Shown here: in pieces, positions 1-11,100 of the stretch
Numbering within the stretch: position 1 is the first letter of the stretch
Layout: every line of letters begins with the position of its first letter
Assembly (NCBI RefSeq): GCF_000226095.1
Contig: NC_016475.1
Coordinates: forward strand, 2,294,001 to 2,358,000
Direction of reading: 5' to 3'
Source of the DNA: Thermothelomyces thermophilus ATCC 42464
Lineage: Eukaryota; Ascomycota; Sordariomycetes; Sordariales; Chaetomiaceae
DNA: 64,000 nt
Notes under the pieces: generated by a model
Told to the model about the DNA's origin: nothing
The model's input: the letters and a program-made list of their open reading frames with translations, nothing else
Database searches by the model: none
Position numbers and translations under genes: made by a program

Positions 1-312
1 AACTCGTCCCTCCGACGTGTGCGGAGTTGCCGCAAGTGGCAGAGGTGGATGCTCGACGCCTTGTCTAGAGCTTTCGCCGGGCAACCAAAAGCAGATCACG
101 GGGGGGGATCCTCGCGACTTTGACGACGGGCCGGAGACTCCCAGTAGTGCTTGCCTTTGTGCGACTCGCGAATCTTGCAGCAGCAGCGAGGCAGGTCCCT
201 TGCTGCCATCACCACTCGCCGCTCTGACGAAAATACTGCACCTTTTTCTCCCCCTGCTCATCACCCCGTCACTTCAACCGAGATTGATGCTCATTGCCCG
301 CGAATAATTACA
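1..312. other. Upstream flank of the first gene
   Basis: No complete gene is visible here. An open frame continuous with the first gene begins at an ATG at 151, so an N-terminal extension of 54 codons is formally possible. Its composition is unlike the conserved body of the protein, so I treat it as leader. Confidence 0.5.
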
Positions 313-2391
313 ATGTTCCTGCACTCCGGCGCAAGTCTCCATGGCCATGAATACTCGACTCGCTCGCCCTCCAACCCCCAATCTCCCACCCACCTCCGAA
401 GCCCACTATTGCGCTCGGCCCTGTCGCCGCCGAAACAGCGCGCGCCTGCCTCCGCCGACGGGACACCGGCGCCCATTCCTCGCCAGCGAGCGGTGTCGGA
501 CTACATTCCGCGCGATCCAATGCCCGCCGTCCGCTTCCGAGAGGGGCAGGACGACCTGCCGCCAACGCCGTCGACCCACGAGGATTCAATATCCGAGTCG
601 GAGCTCAGCGACGTGACCTTTTCGATCGACGGCGCTCTGTCTCCCCGTTCGGTCCGCTCCCGGCGGCCGCGCCGGGCTTCGCGAAAGGGCACGGCGTACT
701 ATCTGGGATACCCGGCGCCGAGGATCATCGGGAAGACAAAGGTCGTGCAGAAGGTCTTATTGCCGCGATTGCTCCTGCAGCTCCAGCAGGTCTCGCAGGA
801 AGGGAGGTCAAAACCGGTCCTCGAGGTGTTCCCGGCTCTGCGCATCACAGGGCCCGTGGTAGCTCCGCGGCTGACCAAGAAGTTTCCCGGTATATTCGGG
901 GTCAAGCGCCATCTCGGATGCGACGACATTGTGCTCCTGCGGAGGGACGACGGGGACGCGAGCTGGGATGGGCCCGATAGCGAAGCCGAGGAGAGCATGG
1001 AGAGCAGGGAACTGCTGGCCGTCTTCAGCCCGTTGAAACACTCGAACGAGGCCGAGCTAGTGCTCAACGACGGATCCGTGTGGATGGCCAAACCGCTCCC
1101 CAACGGGAACTTTGACTTTGTCCACACCGACGCCGACGGCAAGGTCACGACTGCGCGATGGGCACGCAGGCAGACGGCCGGCGGTGCTGTCTCTCCGACC
1201 ACGGACTCGTCTATCTCTTCGACTGCGCCTCAGGCGCGGTATACTTTTAGCATCATAAACCCCCTGACCCGCCGTCATCCCGTCATGGCCACGCTCACCC
1301 CGTCCACGCTCAATGTTTTCGACACGTACACATCCGTCTCCCCATCGCACGCGCGCCAGCGGCCCGTCAACCGCCCACGTCGCTCCCAATCCGTGACCTC
1401 TCCGCCAACCTCTCCTCCAACCCCGGCCCGCGTTACTCCTTACTCCCCATCCGACATGTCGTTATCCGGGTCGACCAGCGATGGCGAGAACGGCTCGGCA
1501 ATCTGCATCCCCCCGTCGCCAGAGGCCGAAGCGTCGAACCGAACAGTCCACCCGATCGACGACCGTACCAAGACGCTCATCTCGATCACCGCCCTCTGGG
1601 TCTGTCTCCAGTCCGGTTGGCCGCAGAGCCACCATTCTGCTCCGGTCAGCAACGGCGAGACGGCGGCATCTTCGACGTCGCTGGCGGCGTCGTCCACGCG
1701 CCCCCGGGGCCGGAGCAGACGGAATACCTGGACCACACGGTCCTCCTCCGCGTCGGATACCCCGCAATCGCCTACCGCCGATCCGTCTCTTGCGCACGGG
1801 AATCAGCCGTCCCGCGAGACGGCGAAAGAAGCCGCGTTTCGAAAACGGTCCTCGATGCCCGTGCCGGTGCCGACATCTACGCACCTATCGGGAGAAGACA
1901 TCGGGGGCGTTGAAAGCTTCACGCCGCTGCTGTTGCTGCCGCAACCACCACGGCAACAGCTGTCGCCAGCTCGACCGCCCACTCGGAGGACGACGGTTTC
2001 GACGGCTCTTGACAGCCGCCCCCCCCATGTCAGATCATCGCCGAAACGGGCGACTAGCCTGGGCGCCGCGTTCATGCGTAAACGGTTGTTGGCGTCGTCG
2101 AGTTCTTCTAACTCGACCGTGGATCGTGGCGAGGCGCCCGAGCAAGCCGGGACCGTCAGTGCAAAGCCCCAACTTCTGCCCTCGCTTGCTACTACGCAGG
2201 GCGAAGGGGGGACGATAGAGGCCGAGACGGCGCCGCAGGGCGGTGAAAAACCTCTCGGCACCGGAGTCGGGGTGACGTTGGATTCAGCGGCATGTCGAGG
2301 ATCTGCTAGCGGAAGCAAAAAGAGCGGCGGCGGCGCTCGCTCCAAGCTTGTGCGGTGGATGTATAAGCTTAGGTCATCTTCGTCTCGCTAG
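313..2391 (+). CDS. Conserved fungal protein of unknown function, Ser/Pro-rich
   Basis: A single-exon frame of 692 residues from the ATG at 313. I do not recognise a named family. The N-terminal ~120 residues and most of the C-terminal half (roughly residues 360-640) are Ser/Pro/Thr/Arg-rich and probably disordered. A better-ordered core (about residues 120-310) has basic hydrophobic stretches such as VVQKVLLPRLLLQLQQVS, then KFPGIFGVKR, and a segment reading AELVLNDGSVWMAKPLPNG. A second ordered patch reads RYTFSIINPLTRRHPVMATL. The C-terminus is strongly basic (SKLVRWMYKLRSSSSR). No signal peptide or membrane segment is evident. An in-frame ATG at 151 would add 54 residues; I chose 313 because the protein-like Ser/Pro-rich sequence starts there. 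A cytoplasmic or nuclear regulatory role is only a guess. Confidence 0.75.
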   Translation: MFLHSGASLHGHEYSTRSPSNPQSPTHLRSPLLRSALSPPKQRAPASADGTPAPIPRQRAVSDYIPRDPMPAVRFREGQDDLPPTPSTHEDSISESELSDVTFSIDGALSPRSVRSRRPRRASRKGTAYYLGYPAPRIIGKTKVVQKVLLPRLLLQLQQVSQEGRSKPVLEVFPALRITGPVVAPRLTKKFPGIFGVKRHLGCDDIVLLRRDDGDASWDGPDSEAEESMESRELLAVFSPLKHSNEAELVLNDGSVWMAKPLPNGNFDFVHTDADGKVTTARWARRQTAGGAVSPTTDSSISSTAPQARYTFSIINPLTRRHPVMATLTPSTLNVFDTYTSVSPSHARQRPVNRPRRSQSVTSPPTSPPTPARVTPYSPSDMSLSGSTSDGENGSAICIPPSPEAEASNRTVHPIDDRTKTLISITALWVCLQSGWPQSHHSAPVSNGETAASSTSLAASSTRPRGRSRRNTWTTRSSSASDTPQSPTADPSLAHGNQPSRETAKEAAFRKRSSMPVPVPTSTHLSGEDIGGVESFTPLLLLPQPPRQQLSPARPPTRRTTVSTALDSRPPHVRSSPKRATSLGAAFMRKRLLASSSSSNSTVDRGEAPEQAGTVSAKPQLLPSLATTQGEGGTIEAETAPQGGEKPLGTGVGVTLDSAACRGSASGSKKSGGGARSKLVRWMYKLRSSSSR

Positions 2392-2900
2392 AAGTGGCGG
2401 ATAAGGAAGCTTCACTGTCCAACTGAGAGTACGGAGTAATCATATTCTTTAATCTTCTAGGCCAATGGCGTCATTTACCTAACCTAGTACAGTACCTACG
2501 GGGAATACTGCGTACGGAGCGTGTTATTAGTGTATACTCACAAAATTCCTTACCTAAGTTATGACCATAACGGATCCGCGCATGCGGGTCAGGAGGCGGC
2601 CCATAAGAACCCAGGAACCGATCGCTTAACCAGCCTTTTCGCCCGAGTAAAAAAACTCTTGTCCACCATAGCGTGGGCGTGGATGGGACCCATTCGGAGG
2701 ACAACTGCTACAAACTTGGCCCAGTCCGCCCACTCTCCCGATGCTTTGTGCCTCGGGGCGCACGTCCTTGCCCAGTCCGGCATGGCGAAACGCGGAAGCA
2801 GATCTTCCACGCCCCCCCGGACGAGGTTGTATTCGCGGAACCGCGGGCGACCACAGGGATCCGCAAACAGTCTTGGCTCCCCTGGCCCTGCACGCGGATC

Positions 2901-2974
2901 TAATCCGTACTCTGTAATCCGTACACGTACGGATTAATTACTTAGTTACACCACTGCGTAAGTGTAATCCGTAC
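2901..2974. repeat. Cluster of four TAATCCGTAC 10-mers, two facing each other
   Basis: TAATCCGTAC occurs at 2901-2910, 2915-2924 and 2965-2974. Its reverse complement GTACGGATTA occurs at 2927-2936, forming a near-perfect inverted repeat with a 2-nt spacer with the second copy. The same 10-mer recurs elsewhere in non-coding parts of the window (12046, 14869, 14887, 37469, 60188). Confidence 0.9.
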
Positions 2975-3015
2975 TTGCAGTTGCGTCACCGATTCGCGGA
3001 GAATCTCGCGCAGCT

Positions 3016-3053
3016 CCCCCCCCCCCCCCCCCAAAAAAAAAAAAAAAAAAAAA
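3016..3053. repeat. C17A21 homopolymer pair
   Basis: A run of 17 C is followed directly by 21 A. Read on the other strand it is T21G17, the same arrangement as the T10G14 tract at 18461 and the T31G14 tract at 19825. Confidence 0.9.
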
Positions 3054-3492
3054 GTGCGAACCATGGGCCCGGGCCAGGAACCAAGAACCCGCCTTCCCGT
3101 GGGCGGGTCCCTGGGATTTTCGGAAGGTGTGGTCCTGGTCCTGGTTTCGAAGCAGTTACCTCCGTAGTCATACTCCGTACTCCGTAACTACTTGTGGGGG
3201 AAAGAACACACCCCCCTCCCCAAAGCAAGGTCGATTTCCGTGTAGGGTTCCTTTCCGCGCGGCGGCCATGGGCAGGTCGCGGCTTAAATTCTCTCCTGAT
3301 GTTCTTTTTGGTTATAGAAATTGACACTTCTTAATGATAAATAATAATCCCTGACTGACCCTCCATCTCTCCTTCCTCGCCACAAAGAGACTCTGTTGTT
3401 GTGCAGTCTAGGAGCGCGCATCGATTCGGTAACGGCACAGGGACCTCTCCTCCTCCCTCTCCTCTTCTGTCCTCTCCTTTTTTTTGGGAGTC

Positions 3493-3765
3493 ATGAAGGG
3501 CACATCGGCGTTGCAGCTCCTTCTTGCTGTCGCCGCGGCGGTGGCCCCCGCCGGGGCGGCGACGGCGTGGAAAAATGTCAACATTGGCGGCGGCGGCGGC
3601 TTCGTCCCGGGCATCATCTTCCACCCCAAGGAAAAGGGGGTGGCATATGCCCGGACCGACATTGGCGGTCTCTACCGGCTGAACCCCGACGACGACTCGT
3701 GGACCCCGCTGACGGATAACCTGGGCACCAACGAGAAATGGTATATCTATCTATCTATCTATCTA

Positions 3766-3807
<42 letters not shown>

Positions 3808-4758
3808 TATACATAACTCTGCGGAACTGACGCTGACTGAACTAACAGGGGCCGCTGGGGTATCGATGCCGTCGCCGTCGACCCCCAGGATGCCGACAGG
3901 GTCTACGCGGCCGTCGGCATGTACACTAACGACTGGGACCCCAACCCGGGCTCCATCATCCGCAGCTCGGACAGGGGCGCCACCTGGGAAGTCACCGAGC
4001 TACCCTTCAAGGTGGGCGGGAACATGCCGGGCCGCGGGATGGGCGAGAGGCTCGCGGTCGACCCGGCCAACTCGGACATACTGTTCTTCGGCGCCCGCAG
4101 CGGCAACGGCCTGTGGAAGAGCGCCGACGGCGGCGTCACCTGGGCCCGCGTCGAGTCCTTCACCAACGTAGGCACCTACGCGCCCGACCCAAGCGACGCC
4201 ACCGGCCTGAACTCGGACCTGATCGGCCTGACCTTTGTCACGTTCGACTCGACCTCGAACGTGGTCGGCGGCGCCACCTCGCGCATCTTTGTCGGCACGG
4301 CCGACAACAAGACCGCCTCAGTCTACGTGTCGGAGGACGCCGGCGCCACCTGGAAGCCCGTCGAGGGCCAGCCGGGCGCCTTCTTCCCGCACAAGTGCGT
4401 GCTGCAGCCCGAGGAGAAGGCGCTCTACCTGAGCTACAGCAACGGCGCCGGCCCCTACGACGGCACCCTGGGCGCCGTCTACCGCTACGACCTCGCCGCC
4501 CGCACCTGGACCGACATCACCCCGGCCTCGGGCGGCGACCTCTACTTCGGCTTCGGTGGCCTCAGCGTCGACTTGCGGAAGCCGGGCACCCTCATGGTCG
4601 CCACCCTGAACTCGTGGTGGCCCGACGCCCAGATCTACCGCTCGACCGACTCGGGCGCCACCTGGTCCAAGATCTGGGAGTGGGCGGCCTATCCGGACAT
4701 GAACTGGTACTACGGTCTCTATGTACGCGCGTTTCTTCCATCTTCTCTCCTTTCTTCA

Positions 4759-4801
<43 letters not shown>

Positions 4802-6084
4802 TATTGTTTCTAACTTACGTTTAGACCGATAAAGCCCCCTGGATCAACGCCGGCTTCATCTCCCAGGACACCAAGCGTCTCGGCTGGATGATCGAGGCCC
4901 TCGAGATCGACCCCCACGACAGCGACCACTGGCTGTACGGAACCGGCCTCACCCTCTACGGCGGCCATGACCTTACCAAGTGGGACACCGTGACTCGCAA
5001 CGTCACCATCTCGTCGCTCGCCGCCGGCATCGAGGAGATGGCCGTCCTCGGCCTCGCCTCGCCCCCCAACGGATCCGAACTCCTGGCCGCCGTGGGCGAC
5101 GACTGTGGCTTCACCTTCCGGGAGAGCCAAGACCTCGGCACGTCCCCTCAGACTCCCTGGATGAATCCCATCTGGACTTCGACCACCGACGTCGGTGAGT
5201 ACATCTCTCTATATTCCTCCTCATCCTCCTCATCCCCCCTTTCCTGTCTCCGCTGTTTATGTTGCATCATTGATCCGCTGACCCGCGAGATCCACCCTCC
5301 CTCCTCCCCCCCAAAAAAAGACTACGCCGGCAACGAGCCCGATCACGTCGTCCGCGTCGGCAACTCTCAGGGCGCCCCGCAGGTCGCCGTGTCCGAGGAT
5401 GGCGGCGTGACCTGGAGCGCGCACCCGGGCGCCGACGGCACCACCAACTCGGGCACGCTGGCCTACTCGGCCGACGCGGACACGATCGTCTGGTCGTCTG
5501 GCAGCGCCGGCGTACTCCGCTCCCAGAACCAGGGCGCCTTCGCCGCCGTTGGCTCCCTCCCCTCGGGCGCCACTGTCGCCGCCGACCGGCGCAACAACAC
5601 CGTCTTCTACGCCGCCTCGGGCGCCTCCTTCTACCGCAGCACCGACACGGGCGCCACCTTTGCCAAGGTCGCCTCCGCCTTTGGCAGCAAGGTCGCCGCC
5701 GTCAAAGCCATTGCGGCCCACCCGGTCGTCGCTGGCGAGGTCTGGGTCGCCACCGACGCCGGCCTGTTCCGCAGCATCGACTACGGTGCCACCTTCTCGG
5801 CCGCCTCCGGCAGCATCACCGATGCCATCCAGGTCTCCCTCGGCAAGGGTGATGGCTCCGCCTGGAACGTCTACGTTTTCGGCACGGGCCCCGAGGGCAC
5901 CAAGCTGTACGCCTCGGCCGACGAGGGCGCCACCTGGGTCGACATCCAGGGCGAGCAGGGCTTCGGCTCGCTCTCTGCCAACAGGCTCGTCGGCAGCGGC
6001 AACGTCGCCGGCCAGGTCTACGTCGGCACCAACGGCCGCGGCGTCTTTTACGCCAAGGTATCCCTGTCCGCCGCCGCCAACTAA
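3493..6084 (+). CDS. GH74 xyloglucanase, secreted
   Basis: Glycoside hydrolase family 74 enzymes hydrolyse the beta-1,4-glucan backbone of xyloglucan and are secreted. Four exons (3493-3740, 3849-4722, 4825-5194, 5321-6084) encode 751 residues. Residues 1-23 form a signal peptide (hydrophobic AA/LLL core ending GAATA). Repeated Asp-box-like motifs of the type S-x-D-x-G-x-T-W (for example SSDRGATW, SADGGVTW, STDSGATW, SADEGATW) are those expected of the paired seven-bladed propellers. D56 in YARTDIGGLYR aligns with the catalytic Asp near residue 35 of mature GH74 enzymes. The Asp of DYAGNEPDHVVRVG (about D498, near 475 after cleavage) is the likely second one. The length fits a catalytic module alone; no CBM1 follows. 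Introns 1 and 2 carry (TATC)n/(TA)n microsatellites. It lies tail-to-tail with HIR1. Confidence 0.95.
3745..3802. repeat. (TATC)n-(TA)n microsatellite in GH74 intron 1
   Basis: A tetranucleotide run passes into a TA run inside intron 1 (3741-3848). The branch-like CTAAC lies 3' of it at the acceptor, so the repeat does not disrupt the splice signals. Confidence 0.9.
4763..4797. repeat. (TA)n microsatellite in GH74 intron 2
   Basis: An uninterrupted TA run of about 17 units within the 102-nt intron 4723-4824. Confidence 0.9.
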
Positions 6085-6801
6085 ACTCGGCTTCCTTCTT
6101 TGGCCGCGCGGACTGAGGAGGAGGAAATACTAGGAAGGAGGAAAAAGGGGGGGAGGGGGAAGCAATCAAAGGGAGGTCAGCTGGGTCATACTAAGTTGGA
6201 AACACGCTATTCCATCCAACTTTGCAGATTTTGAGTTTCTCTTCTTTCATCGTATATATGCACTTTCAGGGAAGAGTACATACGTCAGTTTATATATATA
6301 TGTATATGTATATATTCAGAACATAAACACAATGTTGTCTCCAGTGTTTTAAGGGCCTGGAGATCATCTCGCTTCTTACTCTCTCGTATTTACTCCTATT
6401 GGCCATTGGCTGCCTTGAAAGAGTCCGACAACGCGAAGCCCTCGCGTGCTACAGCGGTGATCGTGCCTTGCTTAACCTATCACAAAAAAATATTGCTGCA
6501 CCTCTAAGCAGTCCAACTCGCGACTTTCCCACCCAGGTGTGTTTTTGTCAGGGGACAGAAACACTGTCGAGATTGGGGCCCCAGGAGGGAAGCGAGAGGT
6601 CTTGATTCTTAGCCAGTCAAACGATATATCACAACTTACTGTCGTCTGACGATGGCCTCCAGGACGTTCTCTGTGACTACCTTGACTTCTTCGCAGGGAC
6701 TTTTCTTTGGGCGGGCGGCATTTGGCTGGGTATGCCCATGGCCCAAGCCACCGCGAGAAGCCAAAGATGGATTAATTAGTTAGTCCACTGCAGCGAGCTA
6801 A

Positions 6802-7095
6802 TTGCTCAAGGGAAATGATGCATTACGTGGTGAATTTGAAGCGGTTCTTGGGCACACATTTCCAGCAGAGGACTATGTGTATGTGAGGGAGATAGAATGG
6901 AAGGCCGTGTCGCCATTCCCCCCGATAGGCCTCATCAAGATTGGGGAGGAGGATATTCCTTACGAGGAGCCGAGAACACCAAATAGGAAGACTGTTGTTC
7001 CGGCGGGGCAAGCTGTCCAAGTATTATATCGCACGGAGGTGAAGTTCAACTCACTGCCTACTCGGAAGCTCACGCAATGCGCTATCAGCATCTAA
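6802..7095 (+). pseudogene. Possible coding relic without an ATG
   Basis: An open frame of 97 codons ends at 7095. It begins with no ATG (the first near-cognate codon is TTG at 6802). The translation is of balanced composition and protein-like (for example GLIKIGEEDIPYEEPRTP), unlike the low-complexity frames around it. No family is recognised. It could be a decayed gene, the last exon of an unrecognised small gene, or chance. Confidence 0.2.
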
Positions 7096-7223
7096 CTTAG
7101 TTAGCCTTCCGTTAACACAGTCGATCAAACTTTTGCTTTCCCTCCTTCCTCACAGCCGAGCCAAGCCTGACTGTAAGACGACTAACGAGGACGAAACCAC
7201 AAAGCGCGCGCCACAGCGCTCAT

Positions 7224-7243
7224 GTATGTATGTACATACATAC
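7224..7243. repeat. 20-nt palindrome of the ATGTATGTACATACAT family
   Basis: A perfect palindrome centred on GTAC at 7232-7235. Its 16-nt core recurs at 18425-18440 and 56154-56169. Confidence 0.85.
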
Positions 7244-8147
7244 GTACACAGAATTTTCATCTCCCAGCCCAGACCAGGGCACTCCTCCATTACGCCCATT
7301 GACCGCCACCCGGAAGGACACACCGCCCATGCCACGCCGCCCCTCTTCCCTTAGTTTGCGAGCACCAACGAAGGAAGAGAGAAACAGGGAAAAAAAAAAA
7401 GGAAAAGAAAAAAGAAAATCGAGACCGTGCCCGACCTTGCTCCCCAAGGCGGAGTCCGGTGACTCATCTAGCAAAGCGCTCCTCCACAACCGCGGAGACA
7501 TGCAAGAACGTCCGCAGAATAGATATCGCCATTCGGTATCATCCCAGACACCGTTCATCCCGTTGTGGCCGTCGCCGCCCTTTCCGTACGGGCACCCCTA
7601 TCTTCACCCAATCTGTTGTTGCCCGCCATCTCTCCCTTTCAAAAGTCGACCCCCGCCATCCCCGGTGAGGCGAAAGACGGCATCGTTGAAGCGACATACG
7701 TCCGACCGGGACGATGGAGACGCCGACGATCGAGATAGCTGGGAGAAGAGTTCGCTCATGGTTGCATACTCGAGCCCTGGAGGGGTCGAAGGGCCCTTTC
7801 GCTGCCTTTTTTTGGGGAGACTCGGTTATCATCTCCGGCCTTTATACTTTTAAGGCGTCAAATATTGCCGCTTGTAGAACCGATAGGATGCATCCAGTCA
7901 GTTGCGTCCCCCCTCCACCTTTTTCTCACTCTGTGAATTTGGCAGCGTCCTACTTTTCGTGCGCGCCAAAAGCATCGCCGTTGTTGCTGTTGAACTGCAG
8001 GGCACCTCCGTCTTGGACTTCGGTGGAAAAGGACTCTCACGTGTGGGGGGTTAATCATCTCCCTCCCACCGTCGGCCAAGGGGCCCCGGGACCGGGACCG
8101 GGCCCGACCACAAGAATAATGGGCCGTCTCAATTCGGGAGGGCAGCG

Positions 8148-11100
8148 TCACTGTTCCACTTGCATTCTCTCCGAGGCTTCGTTCTCGCCGCCTTCGCCGC
8201 CTTCGCCACCTTCTTCTTCCCAGCCGGCGGTCAATCCCAGGATGCGGGCGTACTGCACCGTCAAGCGCTGGAGGTCGCGGAATTTGCCTGGAGAAGGGGT
8301 TAGTATCCATTTAGAAAGGGTGTGAGACAAGAAGCAAAAAAAAAGAAAAAGAAGAAAGAAAAAAAGAAGAACCAGAGAAAGAAAAAGGAAGAAAAAAAAT
8401 TATTCCAAGACTCGACTCACCAAGGATGAGAACCACCCCCTTCAGCAGCTCTCTCCTGTCCCACCCGCACAGCTTCTCCTCCCGGCTGAACCACCCCTTC
8501 CCCTCCCCTCCGCCGCCGCCGCCGCCGCTCCCCTTCTCCTGCAACACCCCGCCGACGAGGGAGTTCAGCAGCTCCTCCACCTTGCCTCGCAAGCCCTCGG
8601 CGCCGATGCGCTTGGCGTACATGAACAGGTACAGGCGGAACTCCTCGCGGGCGCCGAGCGCCAGGGCGCCCGCGATGCGGTTCTCGAGGTGCGCGACGCT
8701 GACGGTGCTCTCGAAGCCCTCGAAGCCGTCCTTGGACAGCAGCGTCTTGATGAGCCGCTGCAGGGTGAAGGCGCGGCCCTTGAGCAGGAACTCGGTCGTC
8801 GTGTGGCGCTCGAGGAACGGGATAATGCCGGCCGAGACGTTGACCTCGTCGGCCGCCGCGCCCTTGTCGGAGGGCGCCCCCGTCGTGCTGTTGGTGGTAG
8901 TAGTAGTGGTGGTGGTGGTCATCGTCGTCGTCGTCGTCGTCGTCGTGGGGACCGGCCCGACGGCGGTCGACGACAGCGCGCTGATGGACGAGTCGTTGCT
9001 GTTCCAGTACTGGCTGCCCAGCGCCCACCACGACTCGGACAGCCGCTGCCAGGCGTACAAGGTGGAGGAGTAGTAGAAGCCGTCGCCGTTGCTCAGGGTA
9101 ACGACGATGGCGCCCGTGCTGTTGAGGTGCGCCGAGGTGACACCGGGCGCCGGGGTGGCGCCGTCCGGGGAGAGAGAGGTGACGGCGATGTCGAGGATGG
9201 GGGCGAGCGACACGGGCGGGTGCGGGGCGGACATGGTCTTCATGTTGAGGACGTGGCAGAGGCCGACCGAGGTGATGCAGAGGAGCCAGTGTTCTCGCGA
9301 CTCGAGAATGACGGGCTGGGACTCGAGGATGATGCCGTTGAGGAGCCTGCGGCCGGCAGGGGTCCAGGTATGCAGGGAGCCGTCCTCGCAGGCGGCCGCC
9401 CAGAAGTGTTTGCTTCCGGTCACGAGGAGGATGGCTCGCGGAAGGAAATCCTGCCACAGCCGTGCTCCGCGTTTGGAGGCGGTGATGTGAGACGGCTCGC
9501 GGGGCTTGACGGGGTTCCTGGCCTCGAGGATGACGTTCTCGGGGACCCTGGACGCCTCGTCGAGGGTGGACTCGCCCTGAAGGACGCCCCGCTGGAGCGG
9601 CCGGACGATGTGCGAGCGCACCTTGGGCACGGCCAGCCTGACCTGGGAAACCGAAATAGCGGGGTTGATGACGGCCGGCCGGAGGAATTCCGGTGTCGGC
9701 ACCACACCCTGGGCCGGGGTAGTCGGCGGAGGGGGCTCCAACCCCTCGGGAGTGTCGACCAGGACCGGTACGGGGCCGTTCGATGGCCGCTTGGCCGCTG
9801 GCTCGTCCTCTTCCTCTCCCTCCAGTGCGACGGCCTTCCGCTTGTTTCCCAAGAGCAGCGCGGCGATGCCGCCTTTGGGCAAGCCGTGAAACGGTTTGGA
9901 AAGGTCAAGAATTGCTTGTGGTGTATCGCTTTGTGCTGGTTTGGTCGATTTGGCGCCGACCAGCTGCGACTGGGGCAGAGATAAGAGACCGGTAGCGGAT
10001 GAGGAGACCAGTAACGGAGCGACCCTCTTCTTGCCGTCCTTGGTGACCTGTACTCTGGACTTCAGCTCCGCTATCCGTTCGGCCGTTTTCTCTGCGCTCT
10101 CCTCCCCCGGTGCCGCCTTGGGGCCTCCTTCTTCCTTCTGTTTTTGCTCCGGGGCGCCGTTTGTCTCGCCGTTCTTGGCTGACGACTTGGTGCCGTTGGT
10201 CGAAACCGGTCTGCCTTTGTCATCCTCGGTCTGGAAGTCTCCCATCAGAGCGCCCATCCTAGACTCGGCCCCGCGCAGCTCCCCTTCTTTGCTGTGGTTC
10301 TCGAGGTGTAGCCCATCCACATCCTCGGCAGTCCCCATGCCCTTCCTCGATCCACCGTACTTCTGCAGCGCCTTGTCGTTCTCCTCCGAGGTTGCCACCC
10401 AGCCGAGCTCACCCGTCTCGAACTTGACGGCGAGGATGGTGCCGTCCAGACTCGAGGCGAACAGGGTCTGGCCATCAGGGGTCCAAGCGAGGTCGGAAAT
10501 GGACTTGGACGCCACGTCCTGCAAGATGACGACCGGTCTCGACGTGTTGGTGTTCCAGATGCTCAGCGTCTTATCCTGCCCTGCGGACGCGATGACAGTT
10601 ACCAAGCTGGAATTGCCCTTGTCCGATCCGTTCTCGCCGGGTTTCTGGGTGTGAAACAGGCGGGGAGAGAACATGCAGACTTCGGTGGGGGCCTCGTGGC
10701 CGATCAGGTTGATCTCGCTGTCCCACCTCGTGCGCTCGATGATGGCGACGCTGCTCACGGGCCCGTTGACCGCGTTGGCGGCCGCGATGTGGTTGCCGTC
10801 TGGTGACCAGCTGCACCTACGGAAGTAGGTCGTGAGCGGGGAGCTCTTGAATGGTGCGCTGATCGTCGTCTCGAGGACAAAGTTGTTAACCATGTCATGC
10901 TGAGTCGCGTTTGGTGGTGGCGGGGTGAAGCGGAAGATCTTGATGTGTCGGTCGTCGCCCGCGGTCGCGAAGAACTTGTTTGCCGGGTCGAACGTGATTC
11001 CCTTCACGTGGCTCTGGTGTACAGCGATCGTCTTCAGCTTCTCAAACGTGTGTCCCGACCACACCACCACCTTCGAATCCAGGCCCACAGAGACGAGGAT

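Larger units (their letters stand above)
2392..3492. other. Intergenic region with dispersed short repeats and a C17A21 tract
   Basis: No gene is supported. The stretch contains GTACGGAGTA (2429-2438), four copies of TAATCCGTAC between 2901 and 2974 in both orientations, a C17A21 homopolymer pair at 3016-3053, TACTCCGTAC at 3171-3180, and then a CT-rich leader for the xyloglucanase gene. Confidence 0.7.
6085..8147. other. Intergenic region between convergent GH74 and HIR1
   Basis: It holds the two 3' flanks, a TA-rich stretch near 6290-6315, a 20-nt palindrome around 7224-7243 (GTATGTAC-type), a TGACTCA at 7460-7466 and long GA/CT-rich patches. One stretch at 6802-7095 may be a coding relic (listed separately). 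No other gene is supported. Confidence 0.6.

Noticed and set aside
7230-7853. Plus-strand frame of 207 codons
   Set aside because: Starts inside a palindromic repeat and is Pro/Lys/Ser low complexity; no conserved segment.
8689-9984. Plus-strand frame of 431 codons opposite HIR1
   Set aside because: It is the complement of the WD40/HIRA coding sequence; its Gly/Arg/Asp-rich translation is typical of an antisense shadow in GC-rich DNA.
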